NCBI RefSeq assembly: GCF_033958435.1
Contig: NC_134167.1
Span: 9,956,001-10,020,000, forward strand
Direction: 5' to 3'
From: Carettochelys insculpta
Lineage: Eukaryota; Chordata; Testudines; Carettochelyidae
Length of the DNA: 64,000 bases
The notes under the pieces are model-generated. The model searched no databases, was not told where the DNA came from, and saw only the letters and a program-made list of their open reading frames with translations. A program made the translations under genes and the position numbers. This document shows, one piece after another, positions 28,901-40,900 of the stretch (the first letter of the stretch is position 1; each line of letters opens with the position of its first letter).

Positions 28901-31900
28901 GGGGAATGAGGGATCTGGGAGATGCAGAGAATGTAGCCTGAGGTTCAAGAAGTATTCTTAGGCCTCTGACTTACATAGGCCAAATGCTTCAAGTTTCTTC
29001 TCACTGCTAGTTATGGTGAAACCAGTGAGGCATGAAATGTTACAGCCTCTAGCTAAATTCAGAGCCCATTACACTAGCTTGTGTACCTCCCACTCGAAAG
29101 GGACAAGACCAAGGGTGGAGAAGAGGAATAGAATCATAGAAAAGGGTGGGAAGGGACCTCACCAATAGCATTGCCCCTGTTTTGCAGCTTGGGAATTGAA
29201 GCTGTGCATGATTAAATGATTTACATGAGGGCACAGGAAGATTGACTCATCTACGACTATTAGCCAGGTTTTCTGACTCTTAATCCAGCACCTTATCTAT
29301 AAAAGCAGTGCTCTTGCAGGCAGATGGAGCCAGCAGGATATCTGGCCCATGGTGTCTTTAAATATAAATGCATGACGGTAAACGACAGCTCCCTCCATGG
29401 GAAAGTCAGGTGTATTCTGTTTTTGCAACTCACAGAATCCTAGGGCTGAAAAGACCTCAGGGGGGTCATCGAGTCCAGCCCCCTACCGAAAGCAGGACCA
29501 ACCCCAACTAAATCATCCCAGTCAGTTCTTTGTCAAGCTGGGATTTAGAATCCTTCAGGGAAGGAGATTCCATCTCACATTGCTTCAGTGAGCATGTTAC
29601 ATGATAGTCTTGCAAGCAGTAAACCAGGAGTACAGATGAGGAAAAGGGCATTGGCCTTTAAATCTTTTATGATTCCAAGCTGCCACAGATTGCCTGTGTT
29701 TGTTACCGAAGAGAGGTCGGTCAAGGCTTTTGCAGAATGCCCACTGAAGGTGTGATGCTTTTGGGCAGGGGTTGACAACCAAAAGAGCCATTTTTTAAAA
29801 ATTTAGTTTAAAAAAAACAACACACCCTCAATAATTCAAGAGTGGCAATGCATGTGAATACAAGATGGTCATTAACAAATAATGGTAAACCTTGCATTTT
29901 GTAAACCCTGTTTTAAGAACAGTGTGCGTACATCCCATAAAGCACCAGACATATTAAAGGGGGAGGTAACGGGTTATCCAATGTTTCAAGATCACATCAT
30001 TTGCTATTTAGATATAAGTTGTTCATTGTTAGGCTTTTAGATTTCACCGAAATATCAAAAATAATCCAGTGTTTTTTGTTTTTGTTTTTTTAAACTTTGC
30101 ACTTGTAGCATCTGGAGCCACAAAAGTCCTTAATGAGCCATATGTGGCTCTGGAGCTTCAGGTTGCAGACCTCTGCTTTTGGGGATTGATTTTTTTTTTG
30201 GCGGGAGGAGGTAATTCATATTTTTTTTTCTTTTGCTGACAGCAGTAGGAATTGTGCTGATTACCCCTGAGATGCATGTGGCTGGATGTTTTTTTGTTTT
30301 TGTTTTTTTTTTTTAATTTGATCGCAAAAACCATTTAACCACAGCCTGTTTCTAAAAATATTGATGGCCACATCCTTCTACCTGGAATTCCTCTTTGTCT
30401 CTCATATAACTTCTGGGCTACATTTAGGTTGTTTTCCCAGCAAGATGTATTTATATTTGGTAGTCATCCTTTATCAAGCTGTGTAAGGATTTGTTTGCTG
30501 TCTGTCAGGAAAGTAAATGTTACACACGAAGTTGTTGCCATGGAAATTCCATAGCTGGATTAAGCAGACCAGATCACAGTAACATCCTTCTCCGGCTAAA
30601 CAGCAAGTTATTAAGCACCCTGGTCAGCTGCTTTACTCCCGTGTTCTGCAGAGGGGAGGTTCCAATTTACATAAAGTATAAAAATAATATAAAATTACGG
30701 TGTCTCTTACTACCCCAGCCTACATTATTGAGCACAATAATGTCCTATGTAATTCAGCTCCCTTTCAGAGAGAGATTCGCCTGAGAGCAGCGCTGTTCTG
30801 ACAGCCCCTCACTTCTGTTGTCTCTCAGCTTGACTGGTGGCAGGGGAAATTCTTTTCTTCCAATGACTTTCAGGCTCAACTGGAACAGTCAATGCATGCT
30901 GTAGAAATTACTTCTAATTTAGCAATGTACCTTCTGTGTCCCTTTAAATTCAGGGTTCTGTTGACTGATTTGCCCCTTCTTTGTACTCTGTTCTGGTAAG
31001 ATGTTAGAAGCAGGGGTGATTGCATCTCAGAAAGTGAGGCCTGGGTGGGCATGTAATGCAAGATGCTCCAGACGAAGGGCTGGTGTGCACCAGGTAGGTA
31101 AGTCGATTGCAGGTATGCAATTCTAGCTTTGGCAGTTGCATAGCTAGAATCGACATATCTGCAGTTGACTTACGTGGCTGTCCACACAGAGGGAAATCAA
31201 TGGAAGAAACTCTTCCTTCAACCTCTCTCACTCTTTGCAATATCGAGGAGCACAGGGGTTGACTTGCTGGACCAGAAGATTTGATTTTGTGCATCTCCAC
31301 TAGGGGTGTAAAATCAAACTCCAGAAGCTCAACCCTGACCAGGTCGATCTTCTGCATAGTATAGACAATTCCTGAGTACTACATCTGCAGGCTGCATTAC
31401 TCTCTCCCTGTCCATGCTACTTTGCCTTCCAGATCCTGACCCTGATTTGGCAGGAGGGAATGCTCTGATTCATCGGTGTCAGCTGGAGGCTTGTGTGACA
31501 AACAGATTGCAAAATGCAGATGGGAGAATTCTATGGAAATCTCACATGCTGAGAACAGGCAAATGCAGAATCACTGCAATCTCAGTCTCCTGTTTTAAAT
31601 AACCATCCAGCAATCTGGGTGGGAGTTGAACCTATACCCTGGAGACTGAAGAGAGAGTGTGAGTCATCCAGTCCTCCAACCCCATCCCCACCCATTCCTC
31701 CCAACCCACTCACGGAAAATAAACCGTAGAAGTGTTACTTTGCTCTTTTGTGGTACATTTTTCGCTCAGTCTCTGAGCACTTTGCAAACATCAAACCTCA
31801 TCAGCCGCTCAGAGGCCCTGTAGATTTATTTCACCCACTTTGCAAACTGAAGCTCAGCAGGGCCAAATGGCAGAGTTTGGGAATAAGATGCAAGAGCTCT

Positions 31901-34900
31901 GATTCACAGTCTCCTCCTGCTTTAATCACTGAAGGTTCCCTCTTTCAGGGCAAAGTCTGCAAGCATAGGTGCTGCGTACGAGGTGGCTGTTCGGAATGCA
32001 CAATAAATAAAATACAGTATGGTCAAGGTTTTTGCATGGTGACAAGCCTGAGCAGGGTTTCCTCTAATTGTTTTCCATCTGCATGCAGAATACGTGTAGT
32101 TGCGTGCACTGAGGTGTGTGTGGATGTGCACCACCAATGGAAACGTGCTACTGGCTATGAGTGCTATGCACACTCTGCTAATCAGCTGGGTGGCACCTAA
32201 ATCTACCCATGTGGCTGCCCAAGTGCTCGGCTTAGAGGGAATACTGGATTACTGTATACATTGGCAATATTCATCTCAACCTGATGTGCTTAGGTAGAAT
32301 AGCAAGCACAGCATGGAGGATCACTCGACACCTGGAGTGAAGTTAGTTTCAGGATTCATGAGTATCCGTGTGGGGAAAAAGCCATTCTTCTGGGTTAGCG
32401 CTTTGCGCTCGTCCATCACTGGCATAAGAACAAAGCTGCTTATTGCTGTTAAAGGCACAGAGATTAGTTATCTTGTGACTCCCCAAATGTTGCCATATAG
32501 AGTCATAACTAGCATTTTCTGAGAGGATGCAGGATGCTATACTTGAGCTATAATGAAACTGGGTCTTTTTAGAATTGTCAGTGCAGTGAAGCTGACTTCT
32601 ATCCAGACTTCACTCAAAAAAAAAAAAAAAAGCGGGGGGGTTTGGTTTAACAAGAGGTGGAAGGGTTCATCAGGAATCCAGGTTTAGCATCCTTTCTTAG
32701 TGAGCCCAAAGACCTCTTTTCATCCTCCGTGGTCCATTTGCACTTTGGCTAGTGACATCACTGTCCTAGAATGATTTGGATAAAGTAGAATATCAGTGTT
32801 ACGGATTGTGGGAATGGAGGTTGTTGGTAACTCATAACAAAATATTAAGGTTGTTCTTTCAGAAGGTTACAGCTGAACTTTGACTTAAATATGGCTTTGA
32901 AACTTTACAGTGCAGAAAAATGCTGCTTTTAACCTCTAAATTTAAATGAAAGAAACACAGAAGCAGTTTCCTTATTTGACAAATCTTTTTTTCTTAAAAC
33001 TCAATATTTTTAGTATACAGATTGCACATCTCTAGCGTGGCACCCTTGGGACCTGACCAGTGCTGAACCAGAGAATTTGCCAGACCACAGGAGGTCAAGC
33101 TTGTCCAGCAGCATTACCAACATGTCCACAGCTTACTGTGCTCTTAGACAGTTAGGGGTAAAATCACAGCTAAATAACAGCACAGAACACTGAGAGCCAG
33201 GACTGGTGGCTGTAAACAAATTTATGGGACCACGGGAAACTTGGCTACACCCATGATAAGTGGACATTCGGCTAACTAAAATCATGCCGGAATACAGATG
33301 TTGCTGGACCAGAGAGTTTCAAGCTGTCCATTAAATATAGCACTGTAGTATTTGCTTTTGTGTTTGTCTGCTGCTGCCTGATTGCAAACTTCTGATTCCA
33401 AATGAGATGTGTGGCTGATTAGGCAGTCTGTAACGGTTGTTAGTAACTCTGGGGGTCAACTGTATTTGAAGACTGAAAATTAGTGGCTGCATGGAGGCAT
33501 GTATCCCATGCACAGTTATGGAGTGTATTACAGCAGCTTCTGGAAGCCTAGAGGAGACTGTGGACTTTACGTAGGATTAATAAAAACATTCAAAATGTTC
33601 AACTGATTTTCTGTTGAATGCATCCCAAAACTTATCCTCTAGGGTGTTCAGCACATAAGTCCAGATTTCTTTCAAGTTCCTTTATGCTTTTGCTATTCAT
33701 TTTAAAATAAAGTCCTGAAGCACAAATGATAAACACACTCTCTCTCACCAAGACTGGGCAAGTCTAGGGCAGTATACAGTGCAACAGAGAGAGGCTTGGG
33801 GGAGTGGCTTTGTTCTGATTCCATGAGCGTGTCACCTCAGCAAATCGTGTCGGTATGTATACCCTGTGGAAATGGATGAAAGTGGCTAAAAATAGCGCTC
33901 TGACAGCTTGGTTGGCTTTGTCTGTAGCCTGACTCTGGCTCTTGGCTATTGGGGCATGATATCTTTGGGCCAAAATCCTTCTGTGCTTTCAGGGAGACCG
34001 AATAAGGTTCTTGCTATTCTTTTTCTGCAGGATTTTATTAAACTGTATACACTTAAATATGTATTTGCCCAACCTCTCCTTTACAGGGGAGTTTCTCCTG
34101 GCCCACCTCGAAGTGCTGTCATCGGCCAGAGCAATGGAAATGTTGCAGGAGCCAGGGAGATGAAATTTGACAAAGCTGCCAACATCTGCTGACTTAATTC
34201 CTTCTCTGCTGTTCCTGAAAACACACTCTGGGTTGGGAGTTTTAAAATCGCTCATGCTAGGCTCTGATTTGAGACCTGGGCCTGACTTGCCACTCTGTTC
34301 AGAAGTGTGGGTGTTCTGGGTAAAGCTAAACTTTTTGTCATGGGTATTTTTCCTAAGTGTCACAGACAGGTCAGGGGCAATAAACAGAAATTCACAGCAG
34401 CCCATAACCTGTCTCTGACTTTTACTAAAAACAGCTGACAAAGTGAGGATGGCAGGCGTACATTACCCTCTCCCCAGGAAATTCTCCTGCCAACCTCCCT
34501 TACTTGTTGCATCTCTTGAGTACCGGGATCTGTGCTGACCGCTGATAGGTCAAAATCACACGTCCCTACCAGACACACGAAATCGAACCCTGGGAGATTG
34601 ACCTTGAGCGGGTTGATCTTTCAGGGGAGTGTAGGCAGCCTGAGAGAACTGGGGTCCCCCCCCTACTGCCACAAGGTCCCCAGCTGAAGCAGAAAATGTC
34701 ACGGAAGTCTCCGGAAGTCACAGATTCCGAGACCTCCATGACATAATCTTCGCCTTGGTTACAGGCATTCTCTGCGCCTTAGGGACTGCGGCTTAGTCTC
34801 ACTGTTCAGCAGGAATGAAGAGATAGGCACTGAGCTTTGCTGCCAGCAGTCACTTGCAGAAGGCAAAAATCTCTGTTTGTTGCTGTTTGATGTATAAAGG

Positions 34901-37900
34901 ACTGAAGAGAAGCAGTGTGGTCCAGTGACCAGAACGCTGGACTTGCAGTCAGAAGGCCAGCCAGGGACCTGTGCCTGTCTGTCGTGTGGGCAAGTCTCCT
35001 TCAGTCTTTGTTTCCCTTCCTACTCAGTCCATTCTAACGCCTGTTTTAACTGTAAGCTCTCTGAGATGCGAACTGCTTCTTGCTGCCTATATTGATACCT
35101 TATTGTGCTGCAACTTTGCCGATGTCATGTGGAGAGTGTGGTGAATAGCTTGCAAGCTGCCAGTGGGAGAATTCTGTGAAAATCTCTTGTGCTGAGGACA
35201 GGCAAATGCAGAATCATGGCAATCTCTTCTGCATTACAGTACTGGAAAGTGCCTGCGTAATGCAGGCACGGAGCAGTTAGCTGCTCTGCTTTTGGAGGTA
35301 GTTCACTTTGGCCCCAGTACCACGTTAAAGTACTGCTGCCTGATGGACGTTGTATTTTTTCCTCCTTGGGGCCTTTCAGCTTAACTTGAGTGCATGTCAG
35401 TTGAGCCATTGTATAGAAACCTGCAAGGAACAGTCTTCAAACTCTAAACTCTTCCCTGTCTGTTTGGAGGCCTTTCACTTGAATTCTGTGCATTGCTGTT
35501 TACTGAGAGACCCACCCACAGTTCCTGAACATGTTAGGAACATTATCTTGACAGCACTGTGCCCATGACCTCTATTGCATTGTAGTGGCTTTAGAACGAC
35601 TACAGAGCGCCTTTGGTGAGTTGGTAGTAAAATCTCCGTTGGCTTTAGTGGCAGGAGGTTCTGCCTGAAGGTCTTGTCTCTTTGGCATTGGGCTCATCAA
35701 CAAGAACAGGGTCAGTGAAGTAACCCAGTGTGTGTCAAGAATATCAGGCCCTCTTTTTCTTTTAGCTCCTGGCTCCATTCAGAGGAAATAAGAGTGGAAG
35801 GAGGCATGGACTGACTTGACCTCGTGCATTTTTAAACGGAAATCAAAAGAGCCATCCCCAGTATCTAATGCGAGTGTTTGCCTGTGTTTCTTGTGCAGGA
35901 GTCTGAATCAGAAAACAAGCTGGATGGAGAGACCGCCTCAGACAGTGAAAGCAAACCTGAGTTTGGAGGGATTCCTCCAGCACCCACATCAGATGACACT
36001 CCTGAGGTTTTAAACAGGGCCCTCTCCAATCTGTCTTCAAGGTAACATTTGAATAAAACTTGTCCGTTGTTGTGGGTCTCCCTGCAAATTGGTGGCATTT
36101 TCCCTCTTCACTAGCCATTCTTTAACTAAACTAGGCAGGGCGTTCTGTCCTCTTAGTAGATGGGGAGAGCAGGAACAGACTTCCTGGCTGATTGCTGTTG
36201 CCGTGTTCTGGCTCTCAGCCTGTGGAGAGTGGTTCGGGGGGTGCTGGTGGAGCTGGTGTGACTTTATGCTGGCTTTTCTTTGGCAGCATTGTCATTTGAG
36301 CCTTTGTATTTCAGCAGATTCACAGGGGGAATCGGTGTCAGATTTTTTTTTTTTGCAGAGGTAGCGTGGCCTAGTGGACTGAGGGGCGTAATGGATGTTG
36401 GGGGGCCTCAAGTTTGAATGCCAGCTCTGCCGTTCCTGTGTGATCTGGAGCACCTCTGGATCTCCATTTCCGTGTCTCTAAAGTGGACATTGCACTTGCA
36501 TAGGGCCTTGCCTAGCCTGAATTAGTTTTGTAGAGCTGTGTGTTCTGATTTGCTCCCTGTCCCCTTCCCCTGTTGCTCCCTCACACAAACAGACCTTCAG
36601 CGCTTTTCTTTCTGTCTCCCAGCATGTAACTCCCTCCCCATGCTCACCCACACGGCCACCAAGTGACCTGAATGAGTCTGCATTCCCCTCTGCAGCAGGG
36701 CTCGGTTAATGGGAGGGCATGAGATCCTCATTGCCCCCAAGCTAAGGCTTGATCGGGTTTCTGTCCTCTGCCTTTCCCCAGCAGGCTGTGCGGAAGAGAT
36801 AGGTGCCCCTCCTGCCGCTTTCTTGATAGGTCCCTTGTTTTCTTTTCCTTCCCTGACATTCTTTTTTTTTTATTTCCCCCCTCACCCCCTCTCCCCCATG
36901 ATCTAGATGGAAGAACTGGTGGGTGAGAGGCATCCTCACTCTGGCCATGATTGCATTCTTCTTCATCATCATCTACTTGGGACCCATGGTTTTAATGATG
37001 ATTGTAAGTGCTGTTCCAAACCACTTTGTTAAATGGACTGTTATAGGTGAATTGTGGTCAGGGACTTAGGCGGCTGAGAAAGCTAATGGGTACAAAGAGC
37101 CTTTTGCCTCTAGGTTCCTAGTGGTCACCTGGCCCTGCTCGGTCATGACTGAAAGCTGTCGAATTGGCATCCGGCTCAATGATCTACAGGGAATAAGGTT
37201 CCTTGTCACAATTACTATTTCATTTGGTGCTTTCTTGGTGGAATCCATCTGTTTCCTCTGTTGCTGCTGCGGCTCAGGAATGTGGGTGGAGAGCTGAATC
37301 TAGTTGCCTGTCTGCCATTGAGCACTCATGCTGTGTGTAATGCATGCTTGCCATGTGGTTCTGCCTCAGGATTCAGTCTGTTCAGAGCTGATAGAGCTCC
37401 GAGATTTTCTGCCCATGCTGTAGAGGTGTGCATACTTCCGGATCCAGAGGTGCCACGTCCAGAGGCCCATCTGTCAACCTCATTGCTTTTGGAAAACCTC
37501 TAACAATTACAGTGTAGCTGCAGCCGCAGCTGTCCACGTTCCATTCTTGTGGTGGTAGTGGTCTTGAAGTGCCAGCTCTCTAGAGTGCATGGGATTGACA
37601 ATGATTTTTGTTATTCTGTGCCAGTGCTGAGAGGTGGACTTCCCAGAACTGACCTGAACTCCTGAAAAGGAAAATCCAGTGTTTTGAAGTGCTTTGAACA
37701 AAACTGAAGAGGAGTGGGGCCAGGCGTGGGCGAAACAGGGAGTAGAGCTTTGTCTGGCTGCTAGCTCTGGTTGTAATCAGGCTGAGCAAATGAACAATTT
37801 CTCAGCCAAAGAGAAGCCCCCTTATGTCAGCTTTGGCCAGGGTGAGCTCACTTGCCACAGAAGAATTCTTCTGTGGCTACTTGAAGGATCACTCCAGAGC

Positions 37901-40900
37901 TCCCACTCTTTACACGCCTTGAGCATCCTGTTGCACATTATCTGATCCTGGTTTAGTTTATGTACAAATGACGCTGCTGCTTAATGCTTGTTTTTGCAGG
38001 TGATGTGTGTCCAGATCAAGTGTTTCCATGAGATCATCACTATTGGCTACAATGTGTATCACTCATATGATCTGCCCTGGTTCAGGACGCTCAGTTGGTA
38101 AGTAGCGTTAGCGTCAAGGACGGTACGCGCCTTCTCAGTGCTCATGATACCTTTCATCTAGAATGCTTCTGAATCACCAGCTGCCTTGATGTGCACCCAC
38201 CGACACTAAAGCGTCTTTGTTCCATTGCTTCTGTGGCGGGAGGTAGGGCTGACTCTCGTGGTCCATGCAGGGAGGAGGTGTGGAATACTGTTTCCATTTG
38301 AAGCCATGAATAAACTTTTGATTTGTGGCTCCAGTCGCGTTACTCATCCCAGGCAGCTCCCTACACACTTAGATAAATTTCAGTAGGTAAATATACTATG
38401 CCACTGGAATGAAACTGAGTTGGCTGCACCCGGCATCTCTTGATGTGAGACACTGGCATGCTGCAGTGAAGGGGTGGGTGAGGGCACTGCCTCTGATTGC
38501 TAGGAACTTGGAGAAGACTGTTAAGCAGTGCCACCTAAAGGCAAAAGTTTAAGCACCATAATACTTTGCAAAAATTTAACAGGGCTGTTACCATAGCAAG
38601 GGGTTGGGTGACACCCAAGCAGGGTTCTCTCTAATTTTTTCCACCCATAGCTGGAGTAGATTTTGTTATGTGCACCCAGGCATGTGGGGATGTGCACCAC
38701 CAGTAGAAGCCTGTGCTGTGGGTGCTCTGCTGATCACTTGGTTGGCACCTGAATCTCTTCTAGGTGGACATCTAAGTGCTCAGCTTACAGGGAACTCTTT
38801 TTCCAAGTAATTACATTTAACGGAGCCAGGGGTTCTACAAAAGGACAGTGTTTTGATCAGATGATGTGTGAGTGTTTGATTTCTTTTTCCTACTTGTAGT
38901 AAGATTCCTTCACTCTGCCTGAGACACCTTAGTGTAGACCAGAATCAGGTCTGGGTGCACGCACCCCCACATACACAGCCAATTACACTAGGACTCTTGC
39001 AGGCTTACAGTCAGTTGTGTCCCATTATTAACAGGAGTGTTGTGAGCAAGACACGAGAAGTCATTCTTCCACTCTACTCAGTGCTCATTAGGCCTCAGTT
39101 GGAGTAGTGTGTCCAGTTCTGGGCACTGCATTTCAAGAAAGATATGAAGAAATTGGAAAAGGTCCAGAAAAGAGCAACAAGAACGATTAAAGGTCTAGAG
39201 AACATGAGCTATGAGGGAAGACTGAAAGAACTGGGCTTGTTTAGTTTAGAAAAGAGAAGACTGAGAAGGGACATGATAGCGGTTTTCAGGTACCTCAAAG
39301 AGGATTACAAGGAGGAAGGAGAAAAATTGTTCCCCATGGCCTCTGATGATAGGACAAGAAGCAATGGACTTAAACTGCAGCAAGGGAGGTTTAGAGTGGA
39401 CATTAGGAAAAATTTCCTAATTGTAAGGATGGTTAAACACTGGAACAAGTTACGTAGGGAGGTTGTGGAATGTCCATTACTGGAGATATTTAAGAGCAGG
39501 TTAGATAGACATCTATCGGGGATGATCTAGGTGGTGTTGGTCCTGCCAAGACAGCAGGGATCTGGGCTCGATGACCCCTTGAGGTCCCTTCCAGTTCTAG
39601 TGTTCTGTGATTCATCTGTAGGCTCTTTTTAAAGGGAATGTCCCTCTGTCCACAGGTACTTCCTGCTGTGCGTAAACTACTTCTTCTACGGTGAGACGGT
39701 CACGGATTACTTTTTCACACTGGTTCAGAGAGAGGAGCCCTTGAGAATTCTCAGCAAATATCATCGCTTCATTTCCTTTGCCCTTTACCTGACAGGTAAC
39801 TTTTTTTTTTTTTTTCTGTTTCTGCCTGCTAATTTGTCCTATTGCTGTTTTTTTAGCAGAGGACGTATCATCAGCCTTTTGAAATAGAACTTTTTTTTTC
39901 CCCTAAAGGCAAATAGAGCTCCAGTACATGAAGTGTCCCCAGTGGACTTCTTCCACCTCAAGTACAAATGAGGGGCAGGATGGTCTACTGGTTAGGGTTT
40001 CAACCGCAAACTGAGGTAATCCAGGTGCAGTTCCCTGCCTGATAAGGGCAAATCAGTTTGCCTCTCGGTGCCTCTATTCTTCACCAGTAGAATGGGGATA
40101 ATAGCAATTCCCTACCTACAGCTTGTGAGCTGTTCATTGACTGTGGAGATGAGCAGTCTTGTACAGGTTGAGCATCTCTCGTACGGCACCCTCGGGACCT
40201 GCCTGATGCTGAACCAGAGAATTTGCCAAACCATGGGAGGTTACTATTGTGCAGCAGCATGCCAACATTTACACTGCTTACTGGGCTCATAAAAGACATT
40301 TAGGGGTACAGTTACAGCTGAATAACAGCACAGAACACTGAGAGTCAGGACTGGTGGCTGTGAACAAACTTTATGGGACTGTGGGAAATTTGGCCACACC
40401 CATGATAAGTGAATATCTGGCTAAATAAAATCATGCCAGACCACAGATGTTGCTGGACCAGAGAATACCGAACTAGAGACGTTCAGCTTGTACCTGAAGT
40501 GGTTGTTACCTTGTCGTGAAAGGCAGCTTACAACATAAGAAGTAATTGCATTTGAGAACAGCAGTGTTACAACTTGCTGAGTGTTTTTCTTTTTTTGCCT
40601 GATTTACTGAGGGAAGCACACACCTTTCTTTCTTTTGCTAAGGATGAAGGGTGAGAGTCCTTCCATTCCAGCAGACAGGATCTGGTGTAGGCATTGGTTT
40701 AAATACTTGATCCTCTCCAGAGGATCAGTTTAAATTAATGTGATACTCACTTTTGATCTTTCCTTTCCTCTTTTGGTTTTGCCTCTCTTAGTCTCCTCCA
40801 CCCCAGTCCTACGGTGCACATGCTCCATGAGCGCATTGATAGCAGGGCTAGTGACTCACAGGCCTGGAGCAATACTCCTCTGTCAGAGGTAGCCATATTA

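Larger units (their letters stand above)
7960..35898 (+). other. CDS2: CDS2 intron 1 (27.9 kb)
   Basis: Runs from donor 7960-7961 to acceptor AG 35897-35898. It contains LINE, SINE, hAT, Tigger, Penelope-like and unclassified TIR copies, listed separately. Stretches 7960-11190, 11350-14520, 17050-19300, 19400-22660 and 23680-24100 show no convincing gene or classified repeat, only poly-T/GT runs (8652-8670, 9439-9461, 11529-11550). Small open frames throughout have no recognisable domains. Confidence 0.85.

Noticed and set aside
39144..39530. 128-codon open frame as a host gene
   Set aside because: It is the C-terminal tail of a CR1 reverse transcriptase in a truncated LINE copy.
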